Shown piece after piece: positions 1 to 6,246 of a stretch of 8,061 nucleotides of DNA. Position 1 is the first letter of the stretch. Each line of letters begins with the position of its first letter. A program made the translations under genes and the position numbers. The DNA comes from Chloroflexota bacterium (GTDB lineage Bacteria; Chloroflexota; Ktedonobacteria; Ktedonobacterales; Ktedonobacteraceae): positions 1-8,061 of the forward strand of contig VBHV01000564.1 of NCBI GenBank assembly GCA_005881995.1. Direction: 5' to 3'. The notes under the pieces were generated by a model, which was not told the DNA's origin, did not search any database, and was given only the letters and a program-made list of their open reading frames with translations.

Positions 1-1133
1 GTTTCAGCTACCTGAGCCAACTGGAATGCAGCCGCTGTCACCGTCAATACGACGCTGACCAGTTGCATAACGCCAGCCCGTGTTGCGCCCGACCGCTGCT
101 GGCAATGTACGATCTTACCTCGCTGGCGCGTGACCTGGCGCCTGGCGAAATCGCCGGCCGCGAGGCGACAATGTGGCGCTATCATGAACTGCTGCCGGTG
201 CGGGAAGCCCGCTCTGTGCTGACGCTGGGAGAGGGGATGACGCCACTGTTAGCCACGCCGCGCCTGGCATCGGTAGGACTGGAGCGACGAGCGAGGCTGC
301 TGGTTAAGGATGAGGGGCAGAACCCGACGGGCAGAGTGCGTGGTGTGGTAACGCCTACTGCCGGTAATGCGGGAGCTGCGATAGCGGCATATGCTGCGCG
401 CGCGGGTATACCCGCTTACGTGTCTGCTCCCAAAGACGCGCCCGAATCGTGTATATTACAGGCTCGTTGCTATGGTGCTGAGGTGGATCTTATTGCTGGC
501 CTCATTAGCGACGCGGGGCACCTGGCTGCCGATGTTGCGCGCCAGCGCGGCTGGTTCAACGTGGCGACGCTGCGAGAGCCATATCGCGCCGAGGGGAAGA
601 AAACGATGGGCTTAGAGCTGGCCGAACAGCTTGGCTGGCGTTTGCCCGGTGCGATTATCTACCCTGCCGGGGGCGGCACAGGTATTGTTGGTATGTGGAA
701 AGCGTTCGCGGAACTGCGCGAACTGGGCTGGCTGCAGGACGGGCAACTTCCCAAAATGATTATTGTGCAGGCCGAAGGATGCGCTCCACTGGTAAGAGCG
801 TTGCATGAGGGCAGAGATGAGGCCGAAACGTGGCCCAGTTCGGATGCGCGAACTATAGCAACTGGTTTGCGCGTCCCATCGGCTATTGGCGATCGGCTGA
901 TTCTCCAGGCCGTGCGCGAAAGCGGGGGGACCGGGCTTACCGTCAGCGATGATGAGATGCTGGTCATGACCCGCTATGCTGCCCAACGCGAGGGCATGCT
1001 TATCGCGCTTGAGGCTGCCGCGACCATCGCAGCTTATCACAAGCTGCTAGCAACGCATGTTTTGTTGCCTGAAACAGAAACCGTCCTGTTTTTTACAGGC
1101 AGCGGCTTGCCAGATGTAGGAAGATTTGTATAA
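1..1133 (+). CDS. thrC: Threonine synthase-like PLP enzyme, 5'-partial, lacking the catalytic lysine segment
   Basis: Threonine synthase converts O-phosphohomoserine to threonine in the cytoplasm using PLP (fold type II). The reading frame is open from the left edge (first full codon at 3), so the true start lies outside; the earliest start-like codon inside (TTG at 63) would cut off a zinc ribbon, CSRC (about 27-38) and SPCC (about 75-86). Visible family blocks are TLGEGMTPLL, VKDEGQNPTG, PTAGNAG, EGKKTMG, the PLP-phosphate loop PAGGGTG (663-683), VQAEGCAP and a C-terminal TGSGL. Where the family has NPTG-SFKxRG followed by a helix, this protein reads NPTG-R-VRGVV (321-350), so about 17-18 residues including the Schiff-base lysine are missing in frame. 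Two further usual motifs differ: PEGAAT is LEAAAT (1008-1025) and FNTGSG is FFTGSG. The family call is firm. Whether it is a pseudoenzyme, a decaying paralogue or a sequence error is open, but activity as written is very unlikely. Confidence 0.85.
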   Translation, partial: FSYLSQLECSRCHRQYDADQLHNASPCCARPLLAMYDLTSLARDLAPGEIAGREATMWRYHELLPVREARSVLTLGEGMTPLLATPRLASVGLERRARLLVKDEGQNPTGRVRGVVTPTAGNAGAAIAAYAARAGIPAYVSAPKDAPESCILQARCYGAEVDLIAGLISDAGHLAADVARQRGWFNVATLREPYRAEGKKTMGLELAEQLGWRLPGAIIYPAGGGTGIVGMWKAFAELRELGWLQDGQLPKMIIVQAEGCAPLVRALHEGRDEAETWPSSDARTIATGLRVPSAIGDRLILQAVRESGGTGLTVSDDEMLVMTRYAAQREGMLIALEAAATIAAYHKLLATHVLLPETETVLFFTGSGLPDVGRFV

Positions 1134-1147
1134 ATGTTGACTGGACC

Positions 1148-1216
1148 ACAGTAATTTGTGTCGAAATATGTTATGCTACGAACGTTAAAAGGCAAATGCA
1201 TTATATGTTATTCTAC
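1148..1216 (+). promoter_or_regulatory. Probable promoter region of the sigma/anti-sigma pair, tandem extended -10 motifs
   Basis: The spacer between the thrC-like stop and the sigma factor start is AT-rich and contains two extended -10 type boxes, TGTTATGCT (1169-1177) and TGTTATTCT (1206-1214). The second has a weak -35-like TTAAAA (1185-1190) 18 bp upstream and would give a leader of about 30 nt; the first has no good -35. An AAGG purine run (1237-1240) lies 12 nt before the ATG at 1253. This is seen in sequence only; which box is used, and whether the sigma factor regulates itself here, is unknown. Confidence 0.4.
1166..1216 (+). repeat. 14-bp direct repeat pair upstream of the sigma factor
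   Basis: ATATGTTATGCTAC at 1166-1179 recurs as ATATGTTATTCTAC at 1203-1216, 13 of 14 identical, with a 37-bp start-to-start offset. Both copies contain an extended -10-like core, so they may be tandem promoters or a repeated binding site. No other copy was noticed in the window by eye. Confidence 0.6.
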
Positions 1217-1252
1217 TGCTCTGAAAGAAAAAAGATAAGGTAAATGTAACCA

Positions 1253-2071
1253 ATGGACACCTCTATCCGTCTCTACAACTCGAACAGTAGATTGCGCTCG
1301 ACGCTGGGTACTGAAACGCGGAGCTATTCTACCAGCCCTTTACAGGAGGAAGAGGATAGAAGCGTAGAGGTATCAGGTGACGAAGAAGAACGAGTGACCG
1401 ACTCGATCTCTTCGCAATCGATAAGTGTGCTGGAAGAACCGGCACAACGGGTAGATGTAGCAGACTTTGAAGCGATTTTTCAGCGTTTTCAAGGGCCTAT
1501 CACCAATTTCATCTACCACTTGATTGGCAATCGTGAACAAGCCTATGATCTTGCGCAGGATGTTTTCGTCAAGGCGTACAAGGCGTTGCTCGGAGGCACG
1601 GTCGTACAACCAGGAGCATTATCGGCCTGGCTGTACCGCATCGCATCGAATACGACGACCGATACACTACGCAGGCGACGTTTAATTTCCTGGTTGCCCC
1701 TTTCATTGTTTAATGAAGATCGCGGCATCGGCGCAGGGGTCATTTCCGACTCAGGCGGCGCGGCATCGGAGAACTTCAATTCAAACAATGACGATGGCGA
1801 GGGGCGCGGCGTTAGCTCTTTCCATGAGCGCGGGGGCTATGACGGCGGGCGTTTTGAAAATCGCGTAGCTGACCGCGAAATCGTTGAGCGTATCTTAAAG
1901 CAGTTGCCGCCCAAGTACGCGGTCTGCTTATGGCTCTACGAAAACGATGGACACTCTTGTGCAGAGATTGCAGGCATGCTGAACATCAGCGCATCGGCTG
2001 TCAAAATGCGCTTAATGCGCGCACGCGAACGGTTTATTACTTTATATCAACAAGAAGTGGGTGACCAGTGA
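1253..2071 (+). CDS. ECF-like RNA polymerase sigma-70 family factor with long N-terminus and linker
   Basis: This 272-residue protein should bind core RNA polymerase and direct it to a specific promoter set. Region 2 spans about residues 71-143 (DFEAIFQRFQGPITNFIYHL, then the core-binding NREQAYDLAQDVFVKAYKAL and the -10-contacting AWLYRIASNTTTDTLRRRR). Region 4 spans about 208-265 (EIVERILKQLPPKYAVCLWL, then the helix-turn-helix CAEIAGMLNISASAVKMRLM and RARERF). There is no region 3, as in ECF factors. It is longer than typical ECF factors (about 170-200 residues) because of an acidic, Ser-rich 70-residue N-terminus and a Gly/Asn/Asp-rich, probably disordered linker (about 157-205). The start is ATG 1253; an ATG at 1244 is followed at once by a stop. 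Its stop overlaps the anti-sigma start, implying translational coupling and a dedicated sigma/anti-sigma pair. Regulon and signal are unknown. Confidence 0.92.
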   Translation: MDTSIRLYNSNSRLRSTLGTETRSYSTSPLQEEEDRSVEVSGDEEERVTDSISSQSISVLEEPAQRVDVADFEAIFQRFQGPITNFIYHLIGNREQAYDLAQDVFVKAYKALLGGTVVQPGALSAWLYRIASNTTTDTLRRRRLISWLPLSLFNEDRGIGAGVISDSGGAASENFNSNNDDGEGRGVSSFHERGGYDGGRFENRVADREIVERILKQLPPKYAVCLWLYENDGHSCAEIAGMLNISASAVKMRLMRARERFITLYQQEVGDQ

Positions 2072-3882
2072 ATTGTGAGCAGGCCCGGACGATGATGTCT
2101 GTCTACCGCGAATTGAAAGACGGAGAGTTTGATACCACTGAACTGGATGTTCACCTGGAACGGTGCGCGTCCTGTCGGCAAGCGTTGGCTCGCGATACAT
2201 TCGTCGGCGACCAACTACGCGCCCTACCGGTAATTGAACCACCGCCCGATATGCATGCGAAATTGATGCGCGCATTAGCCAGCGAACACCTGCAATTTAT
2301 GCAGAAAGCCGCGCCGGGAACTGTATCTACTCCTGAGTTTCTCAAGCCTTATCTCCACGAACACGCTCAATCCACCCATCAATCCAATCTCTTCAGCGCA
2401 TTCTCTACGGCTGAGACGGGGCCGCTACCGCTTATTCACGCGAAACGCAAGGGGCGCCCCCGTTCACATATGAGCAATTTTGCGGTACTTGGCCTGGCGG
2501 CGATGTTTTTGATGGTGCTGATGATGGGCGGATTGATCTCATTGTTGCTTCTGGCTCAGGGAAGCGCAAAAGGGGTAGCACACATAGCTACGAGTGGCGG
2601 CGCCTCTATTAACCACCCGATAGAAATACAGCAAACCTTCTACAAAACCACTACCTCCTATCAACATGTGGGAAGTGCGGTGGCCGATCGCGACAACATC
2701 TATTATTCCGCCTATGGAGATGGAACTGATTCTTCCTGGATGTTACTACAACTTAATCGTGCAACCGAGACCAGCACACCGTTGCTGAATACGCCCAGCA
2801 ATGGGCCGCTGGTGATCCTGGGCAGTTCGCCAGCATGGATCGTATGGTTACAATACGATAACCCGATCGTGCAGCCGTATAGGAATCTTCCCAACGTTCC
2901 CCAGCACTTGGATGTGGCATCCTGGAGTGTGCGCTATCTTTCATTGACGCAATTGGCCACTACAGGAACGCCAGCCAGGCCGACAATTTTGCTCAAAGGG
3001 ACTTTCGACCCATCGACGGCTCCGTACTGGGTACATGCACCCATTCAGGGCGTATGGTTTACGCACAATATGCTGCTGCTGGCTATGCTTGATAAGAGTG
3101 GCATTGGGCGCCTGTTCGCCTATCAATTGGACCTGGTAGGTAAACCCGTCGCTACCCAGGTTGCGACGGCAGACACCGGTCATATCTTTACATCACCGAC
3201 TGCAAATAGCGATGGCTCTCAGTTATTCTGGGGTGATGAGTGGATGTCAGATACAGGATTTCTGAACAGTAATATCTGGACGCAGCAGGAGACCAATGCC
3301 TCCAATGCCCTGTACCCCACACATGGACGCTGGGCCGGGCACCCGGCGAAGATTACGCAGCAGGAGCTATTCCGCTCCGATGGTATGTCTTTCCGCCCAC
3401 AAATCGCTGATGATACCTTATTCTGGCTCAGCACGGCCACTACATCCACTTCAGCAAATGGAACGCCCACCACGAGTGGCTCGCCGGGGGTTTCCACACC
3501 GCAGCCCAGCACGTCCATCATTCCTCGCACAGATACTGGCATTTACGCACCACCTCTGGATGCGACCGTGCGTGGCCAGGTGTTCATGCAGCCGCTGTAC
3601 AGTGATACGCTCACACCGCCGGTATCTTTGAATAACAATGGCTTGGCGTTCTCGCTGCAGGTCGGGACAGACTTCGCGCTGTGGCAGGGCGACAAGGGGT
3701 ACGAAATGTACGATGTCCCATCCCAGGTTGATGTGAGCGTTGGACATATCCTGGACAATGCGACATTCCTGGCGGTCAATGGCAACGCAGCAGCCTGGGT
3801 CGTGAACAATGCCACCAATACGACGCCCAGCGCCAGTATACTTCCTACAGCAAGTGTGTTCGCCTTTAACTGGCCGAAGTAG
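2068..3882 (+). CDS. Membrane-anchored zinc-finger anti-sigma factor with large extracytoplasmic domain
   Basis: This 604-residue protein probably holds the upstream sigma factor inactive until a signal arrives. It starts with GTG at 2068, overlapping the sigma stop by 4 bp (GTGA). Residues 1-55 match an anti-sigma zinc-binding domain: Cys3, then H-x3-C-x2-C at His29, Cys33 and Cys36. A Pro/His/Ser-rich stretch (about 55-135) ends in basic AKRKGRPR, followed by one transmembrane helix (about 137-163), placing the N-terminus inside the cell. The remaining roughly 440 residues would be outside; they contain recurring short aromatic-hydrophobic motifs (AWIVW, LFWGD, LFWLS, ALWQG, AAWVV), suggesting beta-propeller-like blades, and a Thr/Ser/Pro-rich insert (about 455-490). 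The zinc-finger, membrane helix and gene order are seen directly; the propeller fold and the sensing role are inference. No signal peptide or protease motif was recognised. Confidence 0.88.
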   Translation: MNCEQARTMMSVYRELKDGEFDTTELDVHLERCASCRQALARDTFVGDQLRALPVIEPPPDMHAKLMRALASEHLQFMQKAAPGTVSTPEFLKPYLHEHAQSTHQSNLFSAFSTAETGPLPLIHAKRKGRPRSHMSNFAVLGLAAMFLMVLMMGGLISLLLLAQGSAKGVAHIATSGGASINHPIEIQQTFYKTTTSYQHVGSAVADRDNIYYSAYGDGTDSSWMLLQLNRATETSTPLLNTPSNGPLVILGSSPAWIVWLQYDNPIVQPYRNLPNVPQHLDVASWSVRYLSLTQLATTGTPARPTILLKGTFDPSTAPYWVHAPIQGVWFTHNMLLLAMLDKSGIGRLFAYQLDLVGKPVATQVATADTGHIFTSPTANSDGSQLFWGDEWMSDTGFLNSNIWTQQETNASNALYPTHGRWAGHPAKITQQELFRSDGMSFRPQIADDTLFWLSTATTSTSANGTPTTSGSPGVSTPQPSTSIIPRTDTGIYAPPLDATVRGQVFMQPLYSDTLTPPVSLNNNGLAFSLQVGTDFALWQGDKGYEMYDVPSQVDVSVGHILDNATFLAVNGNAAAWVVNNATNTTPSASILPTASVFAFNWPK

Positions 3883-4058
3883 AGAAGATACCCTCGAGAT
3901 CAGCGCAGCGTTAGACCTGCCTCAAGCTCACGCGAACGACGTCAATAAACGCGCTTTTTCGATTCGCTATGGAGGCAGATCAGCCGTGCTAATCAGCAAA
4001 TGGTTGCACCGTGATCTTCCTGGATTGGCTCGTAAGAGAATACCTGTGTGAAGGCAAA

Positions 4059-4080
4059 GGGGAGCCGATCATCGCGCTCC
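4059..4080 (-). terminator. Weak hairpin, possible terminator of the DUF1003 gene
   Basis: GGAGC (4061-4065) and GCTCC (4076-4080) form a stem that can be extended by two G-C pairs with a one-base bulge. Read on the minus strand, it lies 15 nt past the DUF1003 stop and is followed by a modestly T-rich tract (CCCCTTTGCCTT). The tail is poor for intrinsic termination. The rest of the 213-bp convergent gap (3883-4095) holds nothing else I can support. Confidence 0.3.
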
Positions 4081-4095
4081 AACATAATCCGGCAG

Positions 4096-4737
4096 CTACG
4101 AATTGCCCGTAACTTCGCCATCGCCTTCTAATGATTCTTTGCTCAACTCGACGATGTCCATTCCCAACTTTTGCACTAGCGTCGGGTCGAGACTAACGAG
4201 GTGCTCCTTTATCTCCAAATGCTGCTCTTCGATGCGTTTGACGAGTTGGAGCAATACCGTGTCCTGGTGGTCCAGGTGATCCATGAGGTTGCGGACTTCT
4301 TCTTCCCCCTTGCAGTTAATGAGGTAGTCGTTCTGAGCGGTGAGGCGATCTTTATCCGACTGGCGATTCTGGCTCATCATAATCAGAGGTGTAGCGAATG
4401 CCGCTTGCGCTGACATGGCAAGATTAAGCAGCACAAAAGGGTAAATGTCCCAGTGATAGAACCAGGCAACAAGGTTGAGCATGATCCAGACCACCATTAT
4501 CGTTGCTTGAGTGATTATAAATCTCCATGACCCCATTGTTCCCGCCACCTTATCCGCCACCTTTTGCCCAATGGTCATGCTTTCATCGGCAACTTGATTC
4601 ACATCAATAACGGGAGGATGCTCGTGCTTAAATGTGGGAAATTTGAAATGAATCCCCTCTAATAAGCCTTTATGCTCGTGTTGATGCACGCGTGTACGAT
4701 TCTGGACAAGCACGTCCGATGATGGGGTAATGTCCAT
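4096..4737 (-). CDS. DUF1003 family membrane protein
   Basis: This is a 213-residue protein of the DUF1003 family, whose molecular function is not established. The family core is clear: a conserved ADKVAGTMGSWRFI lead-in (about 61-74), a first transmembrane helix (about 73-93), YPFVLLNL (99-106) leading into a second helix (about 101-119), and the hallmark PLIMMSQNRQSDKDR (117-131). A probable coiled coil follows (about 145-182, rich in Glu, Leu and Gln). The N-terminal 45 residues are His-rich (HQHEHK, FKHEHPP), which might bind metal, but this is only a compositional remark. The start ATG is preceded by AAAGGAGA (4743-4750) at 5-nt spacing. It lies 26 bp downstream of the acyl-CoA dehydrogenase on the same strand, so co-transcription is likely; the pairing itself gives no clear functional clue. 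Confidence 0.9.
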   Translation of the reverse strand: MDITPSSDVLVQNRTRVHQHEHKGLLEGIHFKFPTFKHEHPPVIDVNQVADESMTIGQKVADKVAGTMGSWRFIITQATIMVVWIMLNLVAWFYHWDIYPFVLLNLAMSAQAAFATPLIMMSQNRQSDKDRLTAQNDYLINCKGEEEVRNLMDHLDHQDTVLLQLVKRIEEQHLEIKEHLVSLDPTLVQKLGMDIVELSKESLEGDGEVTGNS

Positions 4738-4763
4738 GCGTTTCTCCTTTCCTCAGTCGGCTG

Positions 4764-5912
4764 TCAGCACCCAAGCAGTTTGGCGATCAACATTCGCTGT
4801 ACCTCGCTGGTGCCCTCACCAATCTCATTGACTTTGACGTTCCGCCAGTAGCGCGAGACAGGATATTCGTCCATGAAGCCGTAGCCACCATGTATCTGCA
4901 CCGCTTGATCTGCCGCGCGTTTCGCGGCCTCCGAGGCGAAGAGTTTCGCGATGGACGCTTCCCTGGTGTAGGGTTTGCCCTGCATCTGCAACCAGGCGGC
5001 CTTATAATACATTAAACGAGCTACTTCTATTTCTGTATCCATATCGGCCAGTTTGAACTGGATGGCCTGGAATTTACTGATGGGCTGTCCAAACTGCTTG
5101 CGTTCCTTTGCGTAGGCCAGGCTCTCATCCAGGCAGGCCTGGGCGAGGCCGACGGAGAGAGCCGCAATAGCGATACGTCCACCATCAAGAATCTGCATGA
5201 ATTGCTTGAAGCCGTCCCCACGCTGGCCAAGGATGTTGCCTTCGGGCACAACGCAATCTTCAAAGGTCAAGGGACGTGTATCGGAGGCTTTCCAGCCCAT
5301 TTTCTTGTAGGCGTTGCCGATGATGTAGCCGGGGGTGCCTTTGGGAACGATGATGTTGGTGATCTCGTTACGGCCATCAGGTCGCTTGCCCGTTACGGAG
5401 GTGATGGTGACGCCCCCGGTCATGTCGGTACCGGCGTTGGTGATGAAGCTCTTGGAGCCGTTGATGTGCCAGTTCCCGTCCTGCAAGTAAGCACGCGTCT
5501 GGGTGCCGCCTGAATCAGAGCCTGCTCCGGGTTCGGTCAGGCCGAAAGCCCACAGTTGTTTACCGCTCGCCAGGGGTACCAGGTACTGCTCTTTCTGCTC
5601 TTTGCTGCCAAAAAGATAGAACGGGCTGGCTCCAAGGGAGGTATGCGCTTCCATGGTAATGCCTACCGAGGCATCGCCGCGCGAGATTTCTTCAATGGCG
5701 ATGCAGTAGGAGAGGAAGTCGGCGCCCGCGCCGCCATATTCTTCGGGAAATGGCAGCCCAAGCAGTCCTAATTCAGCCATGTGACGAATAAGTTCATACG
5801 GGAATTGCCCGGTGCGATCCATTTCTTCGGCCAGGGGTTTGATCTCTTGTTCCGCGAATTCCCGGCAGGTATCGCGAATTGCCTGTTGCTCTTCGTTGAG
5901 CGTGAAGTCCAT
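4764..5912 (-). CDS. Acyl-CoA dehydrogenase
   Basis: This FAD flavoenzyme makes the alpha,beta-double bond in acyl-CoA thioesters and passes electrons to ETF in fatty-acid or branched-chain amino-acid breakdown. With the ATG at 5912 it is 382 residues, the usual family length, and starts MDFTLNEEQQAIRDTCREFA, a normal N-terminus; the frame stays open to 6002 but that extension looks unlike the family. Visible motifs are FGLTEPGAGSDSGGTQT (123-139, flavin/substrate signature), GWKASDTRPLTF (207-217), YAKERKQFGQPI (267-278) and QIHGGYGFMDEYPVSRYWR (339-357), then NEIGEGTSEVQ with the catalytic-base glutamate at Glu366. Residue 358 is Asn where the family usually has Asp (R-D becomes R-N). The chain-length class (short-chain or branched-chain) cannot be decided from motifs alone. 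A purine run GAGAG about a dozen bases upstream serves as a modest ribosome site. Confidence 0.93.
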   Translation of the reverse strand: MDFTLNEEQQAIRDTCREFAEQEIKPLAEEMDRTGQFPYELIRHMAELGLLGLPFPEEYGGAGADFLSYCIAIEEISRGDASVGITMEAHTSLGASPFYLFGSKEQKEQYLVPLASGKQLWAFGLTEPGAGSDSGGTQTRAYLQDGNWHINGSKSFITNAGTDMTGGVTITSVTGKRPDGRNEITNIIVPKGTPGYIIGNAYKKMGWKASDTRPLTFEDCVVPEGNILGQRGDGFKQFMQILDGGRIAIAALSVGLAQACLDESLAYAKERKQFGQPISKFQAIQFKLADMDTEIEVARLMYYKAAWLQMQGKPYTREASIAKLFASEAAKRAADQAVQIHGGYGFMDEYPVSRYWRNVKVNEIGEGTSEVQRMLIAKLLGC

Positions 5913-5982
5913 AATGTCGTACTCTCTTTCTTTGGCTTGCACAGAATAGTGGCAAATATGTAACGTTGACTTCTGCTTCATC

Positions 5983-6012
5983 ATTATACGTGGTTCTGGC
6001 AAGGATTTTGAA
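5983..6012 (-). promoter_or_regulatory. Probable promoter of the acyl-CoA dehydrogenase/DUF1003 unit
   Basis: On the minus strand a perfect TATAAT (5988 to 5983) is preceded at 18 bp by TTCAAA (6012 to 6007), matching 4 of 6 of the -35 consensus. Transcription would begin near 5976 and give a 5' leader of about 64 nt before the ATG at 5912. It is the best sigma-70-type promoter in the gap. Confidence 0.45.
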
Positions 6013-6039
6013 GAGAAGATTGATAAGCGGTGAGGTTGA

Positions 6040-6090
6040 CTTTATCTCCTGGACGATAATACCATCGTCCGTATTATCTGCCTGATAAAG
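6040..6090. repeat. Nested AT-rich inverted repeat with alternative pairing
   Basis: Outer arms CTTTATC (6040-6046) and GATAAAG (6084-6090) enclose inner arms GATAATAC (6055-6062) and GTATTATC (6071-6078), all perfect complements. A competing stem, GGACGAT (6051-6057) with ATCGTCC (6064-6070), overlaps the inner arms, so the two inner stems exclude each other. It lies upstream of the acyl-CoA dehydrogenase promoter and directly next to the GC-rich palindrome. It could be an operator, a transcript hairpin or part of a mobile repeat. Confidence 0.6.
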
Positions 6091-6094
6091 CTCC

Positions 6095-6173
6095 AGGGCA
6101 GGGGCAAGCCCAGCCCGTACCCTATACGGGATGTTCACCCGTATAGGGTACGGGCTGGGCTTGCCCCTGCCCT
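6095..6173. repeat. Perfect inverted repeat, 36-bp arms, 7-bp loop (REP/MITE-like)
   Basis: Left arm 6095-6130 and right arm 6138-6173 are exact reverse complements around the loop ATGTTCA (6131-6137). Each arm is itself partly palindromic (CCCGTA-TAGGG-TACGGG; GGGC-TT-GCCC), so a complex cruciform or RNA hairpin is possible. GC-rich extragenic palindromes of this kind are usually dispersed REP- or MITE-like elements; only the local copies can be seen here, so dispersal is inferred. Neither side carries a long T-run, so it is not a standard intrinsic terminator, though it may stabilise or end transcripts from metK. Confidence 0.85.
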
Positions 6174-6241
6174 AGAAGTGGAGAGACACAAGTAGGGTAC
6201 GGGCTGGGCTTGCCCCTGCCCTGGAAAAGGGGAGACACAAG
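6144..6241. repeat. Two 49-bp tandem repeat units
   Basis: Units 6144-6192 and 6193-6241 are adjacent and identical at 45 of 49 positions. The first 30 bases of each are identical (from TAGGGTACGGGC to CCCCTGCCCT) and form most of the right arm of the neighbouring palindrome; the last ten (GAGACACAAG) are identical too. All four differences fall in the segment between. This gives three copies of the GC-rich core within 130 bp, one inverted and two direct, pointing to duplication of the repeat element. Confidence 0.9.
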
Positions 6242-6246
6242 CGTCC

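Noticed and set aside
612..1040. Minus-strand open frames opposite the threonine synthase-like gene
   Set aside because: They lie fully inside a recognised gene and show no protein family features.
1072..1094. AAACAG/CTGTTT stem followed by T-run resembling an intrinsic terminator
   Set aside because: It is inside the coding end of the thrC-like gene (ETETVLFF), AT-rich and weak; probably chance.
63..1133. TTG at 63 as the start of the threonine synthase-like gene
   Set aside because: The frame is open to the window edge and upstream codons encode a fitting zinc-ribbon N-terminus (FSYLSQLECSRC), so the gene starts outside the window.
1137..1177. TTGACT at 1137-1142 as -35 box for TATGCT at 1172-1177
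   Set aside because: The spacer would be 29 bp, far too long for sigma-70 binding.
3931..3959. CGCG...CGCG followed by CTTTTT as terminator of the sigma/anti-sigma operon
   Set aside because: Only four base pairs with a 15-nt loop; not supportable as a stable hairpin.
3809..4051. Plus-strand open frame overlapping the anti-sigma 3' end
   Set aside because: No family resemblance, no ribosome site, and most of its start lies within the anti-sigma coding sequence.
5913..6002. Upstream ATG at 6002 for the acyl-CoA dehydrogenase
   Set aside because: The 30 extra residues do not resemble the family, the TATAAT box lies inside them, and MDFTLNEEQQ is the standard N-terminus.
6095..6241. CRISPR array
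   Set aside because: The copies are inverted and directly abutting, with no spacers of regular size and no cas genes nearby.
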